The notes: generated by a model from the sequence alone, not told the origin. DNA of 64,000 nt from Priestia abyssalis (GCF_002019595.1 NZ_KV917369.1:1450417-1514416); one strand, 5' to 3'. Shown: positions 25,721 to 34,775, counted from the first letter of the stretch. Numbers and translations are program-made.

Positions 25721-26377
25721 ATGAAATTTCAAATCGAATGGCATTATAAAATAAAAAGCCGAGAACTGACGTTCTTGTCTGAATATACGAACGCTGAGGA
25801 AGCGCTCTTAATTGTAGAGGATTTAGAAAAAACAGGTCGGACGAAAGAAATCTTCTTGTTGGACGAACAGCAAAATATATGGACCATCAAAGAAGCGAAA
25901 AAGCTAGTGAAACAAGTAGAAACGGAGCCTGATGATATTACGGTTTATTTTGATGGAGGTTTTGATCTTGATTTGAACAAGGCCGGGCTGGGTGCTGCTA
26001 TTTATTATATGCAAAATCGCCAGAAATTCAGGATTCGCGAAAACACCCGTGTCGAACAATTGAACTCGAATAATGAAGCAGAGTATGCCGCGTTTTATTT
26101 CGCTTTGCAGCAGCTTGAAGCAATGGGGGTATCAAAGGCATCTGTTGTGTTTCGAGGAGATTCCCAAGTGGTCTTAAAACAGCTATCCGGTGAATGGCCT
26201 TGTTTTGAAGAAGAGTTTAATCGTTGGTTAGACCGTATTGAAGAAAAGATGAAAGAATTAAAAATCCATCCTGTTTATGAATCCATTTCCCGAAAACAAA
26301 ACCAGGAAGCGGATCAATTAGCCACACAGGCTCTACAAGGTACGGACATCAGCAGTCATAAGCAGATAGAAGATTGA
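25721..26377 (+). CDS. ypeP: RNase H-like domain protein YpeP
   Basis: A 218-residue protein: an N-terminal domain (1-70) rich in charged residues, then an RNase H fold from ITVYFDGGFDLDLNKAGLG. Carboxylates are seen at FDGG, NNEAEYAAF, FRGDSQVV and NQEADQLA, which would make a full set. It faces away from ypdQ, as in B. subtilis, where ypdQ and ypeP are neighbours. The cellular substrate is unknown. ypeQ starts about 20 nt downstream. Confidence 0.85.
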   Translation: MKFQIEWHYKIKSRELTFLSEYTNAEEALLIVEDLEKTGRTKEIFLLDEQQNIWTIKEAKKLVKQVETEPDDITVYFDGGFDLDLNKAGLGAAIYYMQNRQKFRIRENTRVEQLNSNNEAEYAAFYFALQQLEAMGVSKASVVFRGDSQVVLKQLSGEWPCFEEEFNRWLDRIEEKMKELKIHPVYESISRKQNQEADQLATQALQGTDISSHKQIED

Positions 26378-26396
26378 AGCACAGGAGATGAAAAAC

Positions 26397-26579
26397 TTGG
26401 AACGAAAACAGTTACTCGAAGAAGTGACCCAAATGTTAGATTATTACTGTCAAGATTGTTTTATCAAACGTACATTTAATAAAGAGAAGGGGAAGAACTA
26501 TGCCCAGTCTTTTTGCATTAATCAATGTACGATAGGGGAAAAAATCCAAAAGTATGGAAGGTTGCTCCTCAAAAAATGA
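26397..26579 (+). CDS. ypeQ: Zinc-finger-like protein YpeQ
   Basis: A 60-residue protein with four Cys in CQDC (about 18-21) and CINQC (about 40-44), a likely zinc site, and the conserved C-terminal TIGEKIQKYG. AGGAG (26383-26387) is 9 nt from TTG 26397, while the in-frame ATG 26388 touches it, so TTG is the better start and gives the B. subtilis length. The terminator stem overlaps the stop codon. Confidence 0.85.
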   Translation: MERKQLLEEVTQMLDYYCQDCFIKRTFNKEKGKNYAQSFCINQCTIGEKIQKYGRLLLKK

Positions 26580-26609
26580 GCCTTGCAATAAAAGCAAGGC
26601 TCATTTTTT
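26571..26609. terminator. Bidirectional terminator between ypeQ and ypzA
   Basis: AAAAAATGAGCCTTGC pairs with GCAAGGCTCATTTTTT; both arms end in A/T runs. Confidence 0.9.
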
Positions 26610-26620
26610 GATATTATAGG

Positions 26621-26896
26621 CTACCGTAAAGCTTCCTGCAATTGATGCTCACATTGAAAAAGAGAACTTTCACATTTGGCTAAAAAGTCCTGATCTGCTC
26701 CAGTAGCAATGTTGGCTTTTGCGTTTTGGAGCTGAGTTTTCGCAATGTTGACAGCGTTTTGGGCATGTTGAAGAAATTCCGGATCCATCGTAATTGTAGC
26801 GGAACCGACTACTTTTTGAGCGGTTTGGACTAAGACCTCAACTTGTTGTAAATCGTTATATCCTGTTGTTACTTCTTGATTTGGTAATCTGTCCAT
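26621..26896 (-). CDS. ypzA: DUF2564 family protein YpzA
   Basis: A 91-residue, nearly all-helical protein with no membrane segment. It reads as two or three amphipathic helices (LQQVEVLVQTAQKVVG; PEFLQHAQNAVNIAKTQLQNA; LFQCEHQLQEAL). GGAGGTG precedes the ATG. In B. subtilis a protein of this family sits between cspD and ypeQ, as here. Function is unknown. A distant look-alike is encoded at 48865-49119. Confidence 0.82.
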   Translation of the reverse strand: MDRLPNQEVTTGYNDLQQVEVLVQTAQKVVGSATITMDPEFLQHAQNAVNIAKTQLQNAKANIATGADQDFLAKCESSLFQCEHQLQEALR

Positions 26897-26960
26897 ATAA
26901 ACACCTCCATAGTAATAGAGTGTTTTAATCAGCCCAAAAATATTCGACTAATGAATCGAC

Positions 26961-27057
26961 ATAAATGACGGGATACGAATAAAAAGCATTCGTATCCCGT
27001 CATTTATACCTAAGCAAGTGGCAAGCTCCCTTGCGGGTTCTTGCCACTTGCTTAGGT
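26961..27057. repeat. Two abutting perfect hairpins (look-alike pair)
   Basis: Stem 1 has 20-bp perfect arms at 26961-26980 and 26988-27007 (ATAAATGACGGGATACGAAT). Stem 2 follows with no gap, with 18-bp arms at 27008-27025 and 27040-27057 (ACCTAAGCAAGTGGCAAG). The architecture equals the paired-hairpin element elsewhere in the window, but the sequences differ. Confidence 0.85.
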
Positions 27058-27121
27058 AAGAATTATTGAGTTATTTCAAAGAAGAAGATAAATAAATAAA
27101 AAGTAATTGATAAAAGAAAAA

Positions 27122-27158
27122 GACGGCTGAAAAGGAGTTACGCTCCTTTTCAGCCGTC
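27122..27158. terminator. Perfect 16-bp hairpin
   Basis: GACGGCTGAAAAGGAG (27122-27137) pairs with CTCCTTTTCAGCCGTC (27143-27158). It lies beyond the cspD terminator on the minus strand and has no T run. On the minus strand its left flank reads CTTTTTC, so a terminator role is possible. Confidence 0.6.
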
Positions 27159-27168
27159 CCTAACATTA

Positions 27169-27198
27169 GAAAACCTCCTGTGAGGACAGGAGGTTTTC
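27169..27198 (-). terminator. cspD terminator
   Basis: GAAAACCTCCTGT pairs with ACAGGAGGTTTTC, 24 nt after the cspD stop. Confidence 0.85.
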
Positions 27199-27222
27199 GT
27201 TATATCAATGCGCGAGTTGTTA

Positions 27223-27423
27223 TTATAATTTTACAACGTTAGCAGCTTGAGGTCCGCGGTTTCCTTCTACGATTTCAAAAGAAACTTCTTGGCCTTCTTC
27301 TAAGCTTTTGAAGCCTTCGCCTTGGATGGCAGTGAAGTGCACGAATACATCGTCGCCGCCTTCAACTTCGATAAAACCGTAACCTTTTTCATTGTTGAAC
27401 CATTTTACTTTACCGTTTTGCAT
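27223..27423 (-). CDS. cspD: Cold-shock protein CspD
   Basis: A 66-residue OB-fold RNA chaperone that binds single-stranded RNA and DNA. RNP1 (KGYGFIEV, normally KGFGFI) and RNP2 (VFVHFTAI) are present, and the start [17 protein letters not shown] and end [10 protein letters not shown] are standard. AGGAGGA precedes the ATG by about 7 nt. Position beside ypzA and ypeQ identifies the CspD orthologue among the Csp paralogues. Confidence 0.95.
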   Translation of the reverse strand: MQNGKVKWFNNEKGYGFIEVEGGDDVFVHFTAIQGEGFKSLEEGQEVSFEIVEGNRGPQAANVVKL

Positions 27424-27570
27424 ATTCCTGAATCCTCCTAAATACTTCGCAGTCCTGTTGAACCGCTTACAAACTGTATTATCAACTAGCAGAGTGTACA
27501 GCGAATAAGTCGTTCATGACGCAATCATCGAATTGTATATTCACATAATATTCAGCTAGATGATTGTCTT
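27424..27570 (-). promoter_or_regulatory. Long cspD leader and probable promoter
   Basis: About 130 nt without a gene precede cspD on the minus strand. Reading toward cspD, an AAGACA-like -35 and a TATTAT-like -10 (plus-strand 27544-27571) would give a leader of roughly 110 nt, as is usual for cold-shock genes. The spacing is not ideal. Nothing further was seen up to 27784. Confidence 0.4.
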
Positions 27571-27784
27571 AAATATACAACAATCATTATGAGAGCGTCA
27601 AGGTAAAAACCCCCTTTTTTAACGTAACGAATGAAACAGTCTGAATTATATGTGAAAGACTCTGTTATCAATAATCCTCCAGGTTTTCTATATATTTTCA
27701 ACATAAGCGTTTACGAAAAATAGAAGGTATTTCATAGAAAAATGGTGAATACTTTAAGTAGAAGCTCAAGAGGAGTTGATTGAC

Positions 27785-28066
27785 ATGTTTCGTGGTAAAA
27801 TGGGAGATCAGGAAATTCTTATTTTGTTTTCTTCTGCCATTTCTAAGTCCTTTAAAGAAGAAAAAGATAGCGTTTATAAGCAAATTTTATCTGTTGGTGA
27901 ACGTATCTTATCCTTTGAAGATGGAACAAGTTTTACAGTGGCTGAACCAAATCGTTTAATTGTAGCAGAAGTAAAAAAACATGATTTAGTTACTGTATTT
28001 GTCCAGCATATTATTGAAAAACCGTTTATGTATAACGCATCAAGAGAAGAGGACCAGGCGGGATAA
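27785..28066 (+). CDS. Hypothetical 93-residue protein
   Basis: A soluble, mixed-charge protein starting MFRGKMGDQEIL and ending EEDQAG. The central GERILSFEDGTSFTVAEPNRLIVAEVKKHDLVTVFVQ looks like a small beta-rich domain. AAGAGGAG (27767-27774) is about 10 nt from ATG 27785; a TTG at 27776 is too close. No family was recognised. It is followed by a paired-hairpin element that separates it from convergent nupC. Confidence 0.65.
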   Translation: MFRGKMGDQEILILFSSAISKSFKEEKDSVYKQILSVGERILSFEDGTSFTVAEPNRLIVAEVKKHDLVTVFVQHIIEKPFMYNASREEDQAG

Positions 28067-28086
28067 ATCATAAAAAACGATTTTTA

Positions 28087-28193
28087 CTGAAAGGCCTCGT
28101 CACATAATCCCCTGATTTTATTGGGATTTCATGACGAGGCCTTTCAGGAGTATGACCCAAAAGGGCCGTATTTTGCCCTTTTGGGTCATACTC
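28087..28193. repeat. Paired-hairpin element, copy 2 (stem A then stem B)
   Basis: Stem A: CTGAAAGGCCTCGTCA (28087-28102) with TGACGAGGCCTTTCAG (28132-28147), perfect 16 bp. Stem B follows with no gap: GAGTATGACCCAAAAGGGC (28148-28166) with GCCCTTTTGGGTCATACTC (28175-28193), perfect 19 bp. Compared with copy 1, both arms have changed together (GGGACCC/GGCCTC and ACTCAAAAGG/ACCCAAAAGG), so pairing is kept. It lies between convergent genes. Confidence 0.9.
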
Positions 28194-28198
28194 TTTAA

Positions 28199-29416
28199 TT
28201 AAAAGAACATACCAGCAATCGTAGCACTCAATAAGTTAGCAAGAGTACCGGCAAGGATTGCCTTCACGCCTAAGCGAGCAATATCCGAACGACGGCTTGG
28301 TGCCATTCCGCCTAAACCGCCAAGAAGAATGGCCAATGAAGAAAGGTTAGCAAATCCGCAAAGCGCAAAGCTGATAATGGCAACTGTTTTATCTGATAAA
28401 TTATCGATTTGAGGTGCAAAAGAAGAATAAGCGACAAATTCATTTAAAATAATCTTTTGTCCAATGAATCCCCCAGCTGTAACGGCTTCACTCCAAGGAA
28501 CGCCAATCAAAAAGGCAACCGGTGCAAAAGCATATCCTAAAATCGTATCAAGTGTCATGTTTTCAACATTAAACCAGTTACCGATTCCTGCGAGCATTCC
28601 ATTTAATAAGGAAATAATTGCAATGAAGGCTAAAAGCATAGCACCGACGTTTAAGGCGAGATTTAATCCGTCAGACGCCCCGCGGGCTGCAGCGTCAATG
28701 ACGTTAACCGTCTCGCTGTCTTTTTCCATTTCAACGAGCTCATCTACTTCTTTTTTCTCTGTTTCCGGCATGATCATTTTAGCCATGATTAAACCGGCAG
28801 GAGCGGCCATAAAGCTTGCTGCAAGCAAGTACTCAATCGGTACCCCCAATGCGGCATAACCGAATAGAACAGAACCTGCAACAGAGGCAAGCCCACCGGT
28901 CATTACAGCAAATAACTCAGAATTAGTTAACTTTCCGATATATGGACGGATCACAAGGGGAGCTTCTGTCTGTCCAACGAAAATGTTCGCTGCTGCAGAC
29001 AATGATTCTGCTTTCCCAGTACCTAGAAGCTTCGATAATGCACCGCCAATGAATTTAATGACGATTTGCATGATTCCTAAATAATATAAAACAGCAATTA
29101 AAGAAGAGAAGAAAATAATAATGGTTAGTACATTGAACGCGAAGATAAAGCCGGTGGGTTGTGATGCATCACCTAAACTTCCAAATAGAAACCCAACCCC
29201 GTCGGAGGCATAATTCACCACGTTCTGCACTTTTTCTGAAACGGCTTGCAGCGCAGCCCGCCCAGGTCCCCATTTTAATACGATGAGACCAAATAAAATT
29301 TGTAATCCAAGCCCTGCTAAAATGGTGCGAGGATTAATGGCTTTTTTATTGTTTGAAAATAAAAAAGCGACGATGAAAACGAATACAACCCCGAGTAAGC
29401 CCCAAGCAAAGTTCAT
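28199..29416 (-). CDS. nupC: Nucleoside transporter NupC (CNT family)
   Basis: A 405-residue concentrative nucleoside carrier driven by protons or sodium. Signature segments are [37 protein letters not shown], which carries the substrate-binding EAPL, and [10 protein letters not shown] with the second conserved NEF. About ten membrane segments. ATG 29416 has AAGGTGG 6 nt upstream; a longer reading from 29461 has no conserved residues. It stands alone on the minus strand. Confidence 0.95.
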   Translation of the reverse strand: MNFAWGLLGVVFVFIVAFLFSNNKKAINPRTILAGLGLQILFGLIVLKWGPGRAALQAVSEKVQNVVNYASDGVGFLFGSLGDASQPTGFIFAFNVLTIIIFFSSLIAVLYYLGIMQIVIKFIGGALSKLLGTGKAESLSAAANIFVGQTEAPLVIRPYIGKLTNSELFAVMTGGLASVAGSVLFGYAALGVPIEYLLAASFMAAPAGLIMAKMIMPETEKKEVDELVEMEKDSETVNVIDAAARGASDGLNLALNVGAMLLAFIAIISLLNGMLAGIGNWFNVENMTLDTILGYAFAPVAFLIGVPWSEAVTAGGFIGQKIILNEFVAYSSFAPQIDNLSDKTVAIISFALCGFANLSSLAILLGGLGGMAPSRRSDIARLGVKAILAGTLANLLSATIAGMFF

Positions 29417-29776
29417 AGTATACCACCTTTTAAATAAAAATAGTTTTGGATACCAAAACATCGTCGTCTGACATCCAACGTCTCTTGTAGTAATATATCG
29501 TTTTTTGTCGAAAAAATAAAGAGGAATTTTTCTTCTGCACCATGTTTATTATTTCCAATTATTACGTTTTCATTGATAAAATTTCTAAATTATTATTAGT
29601 TAAATTCTCTCACTCATGTGAAGTACAGGATATTTTAAGCGATAATGGAGATTTAAGGGGATACGAACAAAAAACGTTATGGAACGAAATATTGAAGTCT
29701 TGATGAAGTAGCTGGAAAAAAACTAAGCAAAATTCATATATATGAGAAAAGAGGTGAGAGAAAGGGGACGGATTTA

Positions 29777-30700
29777 TTGACAATAAAGCCGGAAAGATTA
29801 CAAAAAGGGGATACGGTAGGGGTGATTGCACCTGCAAGTCCTCCTGATATGGAAAAGTTGAAGCATGCCATTCCTTTTTTAGAAGAGGTTGGATTAAGGG
29901 TAAAGGTTGGAAAGCATGTAAATTCTCTTAATGGGTATCTAGCGGGAAAAGATGAAGAACGTATCGAGGATATACATGAAATGTTCGCTGATGAAGGGAT
30001 CAAAGCAATTATCTGTGCCCGGGGCGGGTTCGGAACAGCAAGAATTGCAGACCGGCTGAATTATGATCTTATCAAAAACAACCCTAAAATTTTTTGGGGG
30101 TACAGTGATATTACTTTTTTACATACGGCCATCCGTCAAAAAGCAGGATTAGTGACATTTCATGGTCCTATGTTAAGTTCTGATATTGGTGTAGAGGAGG
30201 TGCATGATTTAACGAAAGAATCATTTAAACAATTGTTTTTCGCTGCGCCAATCAAGTACACAGAAGCCATTTCTCCATTGGAAGTTATGAATGAGGGGAA
30301 AGCTGAAGGAGAAATCATCGGCGGTAATTTATCGTTGCTTGTGAGTACGCTTGGAACACCTTTTGAAATAGATACAAAAGAGAAGATTTTATTTATCGAA
30401 GAAATTGATGAAGAACCTTATCAAGTGGATCGGATGTTGAACCAGTTGAAAATGGCGGGGAAATTAACAGATGCAGCAGGCATTCTTGTATGTGATTTTA
30501 ACAACTGCGTACCGAAAGAAGGAAAGGATTCATGGACGCTTGATTATGTATTAGAAGATTATCTTAAGCCGATTTTAAAACCAACGATGAAAGGCTTTAA
30601 AATCGGGCATTGCTCCCCTAATATCGCCATTCCAATAGGCGTAAAAGGAACGATTGATACAGACATAAAAATGTTTACGGCCGAAGCGGGCATCAAATAG
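29777..30700 (+). CDS. S66 LD-carboxypeptidase
   Basis: A 307-residue serine peptidase of the LdcA/MccF/YkfA family, which cuts the L-Ala-D-Glu-m-Dap–D-Ala LD bond in recycled muropeptides or, in the MccF branch, toxic nucleotide-peptides. The nucleophile elbow is in FHGPMLSS (about 119-126), Glu in FIEEIDEEPYQVDRMLNQL and His in GHCSPNIAIPIG. The start GVIAPASPP is standard. TTG 29777 has AAAGGGGA 8 nt upstream. No signal peptide, so it is cytoplasmic. Confidence 0.92.
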   Translation: MTIKPERLQKGDTVGVIAPASPPDMEKLKHAIPFLEEVGLRVKVGKHVNSLNGYLAGKDEERIEDIHEMFADEGIKAIICARGGFGTARIADRLNYDLIKNNPKIFWGYSDITFLHTAIRQKAGLVTFHGPMLSSDIGVEEVHDLTKESFKQLFFAAPIKYTEAISPLEVMNEGKAEGEIIGGNLSLLVSTLGTPFEIDTKEKILFIEEIDEEPYQVDRMLNQLKMAGKLTDAAGILVCDFNNCVPKEGKDSWTLDYVLEDYLKPILKPTMKGFKIGHCSPNIAIPIGVKGTIDTDIKMFTAEAGIK

Positions 30701-30749
30701 CCGCTACAATGAGAGCGGGATTCGTACCTCGTAAAAGCCCGATTAAAGG

Positions 30750-30863
30750 AACACAGACTAACAATCGCCGCGTCCTGCGGCAACGTCTGTGTGACACGCA
30801 TCGTGCGGGCCTAGCTAACCATCGGTGGGATATGAAGGAACACCCCCACCGATGGAAGTTTCC
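30750..30863. repeat. Structured intergenic element with two hairpins
   Basis: ACACAGAC … GTCTGTGT encloses GCCGC-gtcct-GCGGC (about 30749-30792). A second stem, CCATCGGTGGG (30819-30829) with CCCACCGATGG (30845-30855), follows. The right flank, read on the minus strand, is GGAAACTTCCATCGGTGGGG (30844-30863), nearly identical to the motif before dynA. It lies between convergent genes and may also terminate transcription. Confidence 0.7.
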
Positions 30864-30882
30864 TTTGTTGTTCTTGTTAATT

Positions 30883-32514
30883 TTAGCCCTTATTAAAGGG
30901 CAGCAGTACTTCGACAACGGTTCCTTCATACTTTTCGCTTTCAAATTGAATCCGGCCCCTGTGCGATTCAAGGATGCGGTAGCTAACTGTCAAACCAAGG
31001 CCTGTCCCTTTTTCTTTAGAAGAGTAAAAAGGTTCTCCTAAATGTTTCATTCGTTCTTCAGAAATGCCGCACCCGTTATCTTCCACTTTTACTGAAACAT
31101 ATTGTGAGCCTTTTATATCCAAAACAACGTTTACATTTTGAGAAGACGCTTCAATCGAGTTTTTAATGATATTGATAAACAATTGTTTCAATTGGTTCGG
31201 TTCGCATTCGATGTGGGGCAGTGCCTGTTTTACTTCAAGAGACATTTCAACACCGTAAAGATTTGCCTGCGATTCCAGCAGGGACATAACCGATTTTAGA
31301 ATATGGACCAAATCCGATTGTTTGAATACCAACTTCTGAGGTTTGGCCAACATTAAAAATTCACTGACAATTTCGTTGATTCGATCGAGTTCTTCCAACA
31401 TGACCTTATAATACATTTGTCTCGTTGGATCATCGCCTTCCATTAATTGCACGAATCCTTTCAGAGAAGTGAGCGGATTCCGGATTTCGTGTGCCACGCT
31501 TGCGGCGAGTTCCCCTACAACCGAAAGTTTTTCGGTTCTTTTTAAGCGTTCTTCTGTTTCTTTTATTTGGGTAATGTCTTTTGCGTAGCCGATGGCACCT
31601 ACAATTTGATCATCAATCACCATTGGAACCATAGTACAAGCTAAAATAATGTGTTTGCCGTCGGCGCGAATAATTTCAACTTCTTCGTTGTTTTGCGCTT
31701 TTCCGGTTCGAATCACTTTACAAAAAGCGTCGATTACTTGCTGCCGGTCTTTTTCTGTGACAAATTCCAAAATGGATTTTCCCATATAGGCGCTTCTCGG
31801 TTGACCTGTAATCCTTTCAAATTGAGGGTTCATATTGGTCAAATTTCCATGTAAGTCTACCATATACACCAGTTCAGGATTATAGTCGACTAAAGACTGA
31901 TAGCGTTGTTGGTTTTCAGACAGCTCTCTCTCAATCATGATTCGTTCTGTAATATCCCTTCCGATGACGACAAGTCCTTTGCGGCTTCCATCTTTATGAA
32001 ATAGCGGAACTTTAATCGTATCGAACGTTTTTTCTCCACCTTCAGGCAATGGAATGACTTCTGCTGTTCGGGTGATTTTTCGAGCTTTCCATGTCTCTTC
32101 ATCTGAACTTTCACAATAAAGCAAGGCCTCGTGATAAAAATCTGTATACTCGGCGAGCTCTGAATCTTTTTTGCCTCTATACGCCACATTTTCCAGCTGG
32201 AACAGCTTCAAGCCAAAATCATTCGCTTCAATCCAGCGTCCTTCCCCATCTTTGAAGTTGACGAAATCCACCATTGAATTAATAAGGGTGTGGAGCTTCT
32301 CTTTTTCTTCCTGGACGGTTTGAAACTCTTCCTTTTTGATAATAAGGTAGTAAATAAAGATGCTTGATAATATGATGAAAACGATGGCTTTAATTTTTTG
32401 CCACATTAAAAGAAGACCGATATCATTGCGTACTAGAAGCACTAAATCGTCTGTAAGAAAAACCCACACGACACTGAAGAAAATATAAATTAACAATATG
32501 TTCTTTTTTGACAT
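30883..32514 (-). CDS. PAS-domain sensor histidine kinase
   Basis: A 543-residue membrane kinase similar in build to the sporulation kinases of Bacillus. Two membrane segments (about 5-20 and 38-58) are followed by two PAS domains (about 75-190 and 200-315), then HisKA with the phosphorylated His in ASVAHEIRNPLTSLKGF, and an ATPase domain with N box FINIIKNSIEAS, G1 VEDNGCGIS and G2 GTGLGLTVSYRILESH. No response regulator is adjacent, so it is an orphan kinase, as expected for a Spo0F phosphorelay input. GAGGGTGG selects ATG 32514. Confidence 0.9.
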   Translation of the reverse strand: MSKKNILLIYIFFSVVWVFLTDDLVLLVRNDIGLLLMWQKIKAIVFIILSSIFIYYLIIKKEEFQTVQEEKEKLHTLINSMVDFVNFKDGEGRWIEANDFGLKLFQLENVAYRGKKDSELAEYTDFYHEALLYCESSDEETWKARKITRTAEVIPLPEGGEKTFDTIKVPLFHKDGSRKGLVVIGRDITERIMIERELSENQQRYQSLVDYNPELVYMVDLHGNLTNMNPQFERITGQPRSAYMGKSILEFVTEKDRQQVIDAFCKVIRTGKAQNNEEVEIIRADGKHIILACTMVPMVIDDQIVGAIGYAKDITQIKETEERLKRTEKLSVVGELAASVAHEIRNPLTSLKGFVQLMEGDDPTRQMYYKVMLEELDRINEIVSEFLMLAKPQKLVFKQSDLVHILKSVMSLLESQANLYGVEMSLEVKQALPHIECEPNQLKQLFINIIKNSIEASSQNVNVVLDIKGSQYVSVKVEDNGCGISEERMKHLGEPFYSSKEKGTGLGLTVSYRILESHRGRIQFESEKYEGTVVEVLLPFNKG

Positions 32515-32778
32515 GTTCCACCCTCGTTTACTAAATATGCATATTGTCCATTTTACTAGCTTTTCATATAAAAGAAACAAAAAATGATGAAGAATATAAT
32601 ATTTACTATATAGCATTTGTAATTGATTGGTTTTTAAGCAGTTTACATAAGGCGTCAGAAACAAAAGGATGAAAAGCGATGGTAATATTAAGGAATTCAG
32701 GGAGAGTCAATCCGTTTTGCTGAAGAAAATGGTTGACGCTTTTGAAAATAATGGTAAATTATGGAGGGGGTGGTGTGG

Positions 32779-34464
32779 ATGTCAGATCAAAATCAACTGG
32801 AAGAAAAAGTACAAAGCTTAGAAAAAGAAGTCGATACACTGAAACTTAGAATTCATCAATTAGAGAGGCGCATATATGCAGGAAATGAACAAAGCATTCA
32901 ACAAACAGTAAAATCAAACATCAAACCCGAAAAGGTTGTCGTCAGCAGAGTACCCAAAAAAAGCCAGGTTAATCCAGGTGAAAGAAGAAACGAAGATCCA
33001 GTACCCATTGATTGGGAAAAACTCTTGCTTCAAGTGTGGATGCCCCGCCTGTTTATTTTTGTGCTCATTATAGGTGTATTGTGGGGATTTAAAGCCGCTT
33101 CGGATTATGGCCTCATTAATAAACCGGTTAAAATCGCTCTTGGTTTTATGGCATCGGGCCTGCTTTTATATGTTGGCCATAAGCAGATGAAGCAGGAACG
33201 AAAAAAGTTTGGCCATGTCTTATTAGGCGGAGCCATTCCGATGCTTATGCTCACGACATTTGCGATGCATTCGTTATATGGAATGGTAGGACCGGCTGTT
33301 GCTTTTGTGTTGAATGTATTATGGATTATGGCGGGTCTAGTTTTAACAAAAACATATAAATCTGAAACATTGGGCATCATCAGCATGGTTGGCGGTGTAC
33401 TCGTTCCTTTCTTAATCGAGAGCGAAGCACCTAATCCGTATGTTTTTTTAGGGTATGAAACATTCTTGTATGTCTGGTTTTTATCGCTCGCTGTTCGCTT
33501 CGATTATAGAAAGGTTTATTATGGCTCTTCTATTTTGTTGAATATGGCGTTGTTCTTCTTCTACAGTTTCGCGGGAGGCATTATACAGGACTATTTAGTT
33601 GCTATTCCCATTATCATTCAATATGTCTTGATCTTGTATTATTTTGTTAAAACAAATAAACAAGTGTCAGCCCAAGCCAACACATTATTGGCGAGTTTAT
33701 TGATCACCTATGCATGGGTGAATGGAACATTTACAGAGGGATATACTACGTTTTTTTTACTGGCATTCATATTGATTTATGCAGCTCTTTCGTATAAAAG
33801 GAAAAGTGATTCTGAAAAAGTGCCGATGTTCCACATCCATTTCATTGTTTTAACCGCATTTCTCATTATTCATGCAGTAGATGAACAGTTCGTTACAAGC
33901 TTGTTAATAATACAGGGAACAGCGGCATATTATTCTTCGTTCAAATATCCAAATATATTGAAGAAAGTAATCTCTCTGTTTATATACGCTGCTGCAGGAT
34001 TGACGGTATTAGGTGAAGGAGTCATTTACGAAGCTTTTTCAATGGAGACGCTTGATTGGATCGTGCTGCTTATTACGTTTGCGGCAGGAGCGAAACTTAT
34101 ATGTATACATGAAAATATAAAGCGAGATTTTTTTGTTACCATCAGCAGCGCTGTATTTGCGCTTCTGTTCCTTATCTTTACAACCCAATTCACGTTAGCT
34201 TGCATCGATCATATGAGCGATGACAGCCAGCGCTTGATCTTGACGTTTGTATGGCTTTTGCTATCTCTTTCTTCGATTGGAGCGGGAGTGATAAAAGAAA
34301 ACAAACAAGCAAAATATATTGGGGTAGTGCTTCTGATTCTTACGTTGTTAAAATTGGTGTTATTGGATATCCCATATATCCCGTTATTCATCCGGGCCAT
34401 TTTATTTATTGCGCTGGGGTTTGCAGGGTTGATGGTTTCAAGGGTTTTTTACAAAAATAAATAG
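32779..34464 (+). CDS. DUF2339 family polytopic membrane protein
   Basis: A 561-residue protein. It has an N-terminal coiled coil (about 3-40, QLEEKVQSLEKEVDTLKLRIHQLERR), a basic linker, then some fifteen hydrophobic segments to the end. This layout is that of DUF2339 proteins, of unknown role. The ATG at 32779 is preceded by GGAGGGGGTGG; an in-frame ATG at 32761 lies before that site. It stands alone and is followed by a strong terminator. Confidence 0.85.
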   Translation: MSDQNQLEEKVQSLEKEVDTLKLRIHQLERRIYAGNEQSIQQTVKSNIKPEKVVVSRVPKKSQVNPGERRNEDPVPIDWEKLLLQVWMPRLFIFVLIIGVLWGFKAASDYGLINKPVKIALGFMASGLLLYVGHKQMKQERKKFGHVLLGGAIPMLMLTTFAMHSLYGMVGPAVAFVLNVLWIMAGLVLTKTYKSETLGIISMVGGVLVPFLIESEAPNPYVFLGYETFLYVWFLSLAVRFDYRKVYYGSSILLNMALFFFYSFAGGIIQDYLVAIPIIIQYVLILYYFVKTNKQVSAQANTLLASLLITYAWVNGTFTEGYTTFFLLAFILIYAALSYKRKSDSEKVPMFHIHFIVLTAFLIIHAVDEQFVTSLLIIQGTAAYYSSFKYPNILKKVISLFIYAAAGLTVLGEGVIYEAFSMETLDWIVLLITFAAGAKLICIHENIKRDFFVTISSAVFALLFLIFTTQFTLACIDHMSDDSQRLILTFVWLLLSLSSIGAGVIKENKQAKYIGVVLLILTLLKLVLLDIPYIPLFIRAILFIALGFAGLMVSRVFYKNK

Positions 34465-34478
34465 AGGCATGTAAGAGA

Positions 34479-34518
34479 AAAGTCCGGGCAGTGGGTTTGC
34501 CCGGACTTTTCTCTTTTT
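34479..34518 (+). terminator. Terminator after the DUF2339 gene
   Basis: AAAAGTCCGGGCA pairs with TGCCCGGACTTTT, followed by CTCTTTTTT. Confidence 0.9.
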
Positions 34519-34616
34519 TATTCAACAGATCCCCAGTACTTCATCAAGGAAAAAGCTTACACAGGCTGAAGGGAACTTTTTGGTGCCTGTATCACCTGCA
34601 GGTTCCTACATTACTT

Positions 34617-34775
34617 GAAAGTGCGTACTTCTCACAGAGTTGGATATGAGTCATAATGGCAATCAGTTGATGATTCAACGGCCTGTAAAGGTTCATATCG
34701 TCGTAAGGAGCATCAACTATGTAGGTTACCGAAAAGTACCTATCTCACAAAAAAGTACGTACTTTTCAATATAAT
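34617..34775 (+). promoter_or_regulatory. Palindromic operators and promoter of the MFS gene
   Basis: AAAAGTACGTACTTTT (34751-34766) is a perfect 16-bp palindrome ending 3 nt before TATAAT (34770-34775). A 13/16 copy, GAAAGTGCGTACTTCT, is at 34617-34632 and a half site, AAAAGTAC, at 34732-34739. A repressor of the MarR, TetR or HxlR type could bind here. No regulator gene is adjacent, and the rest of 34519-34893 has no clear gene. Confidence 0.5.

Noticed and set aside
26961..27198. CRISPR array suspected from repeated hairpins
   Set aside because: The four hairpins have different sequences, no regular repeat-spacer pattern and no cas genes.
30709..31041. A 110-residue plus-strand frame
   Set aside because: It spans the structured intergenic block and the antisense of the histidine kinase end.
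34519..34750. Remnant of an HxlR or MarR regulator gene upstream of the MFS gene
   Set aside because: Frames on both strands are broken by several stops and no helix-turn-helix pattern could be read.
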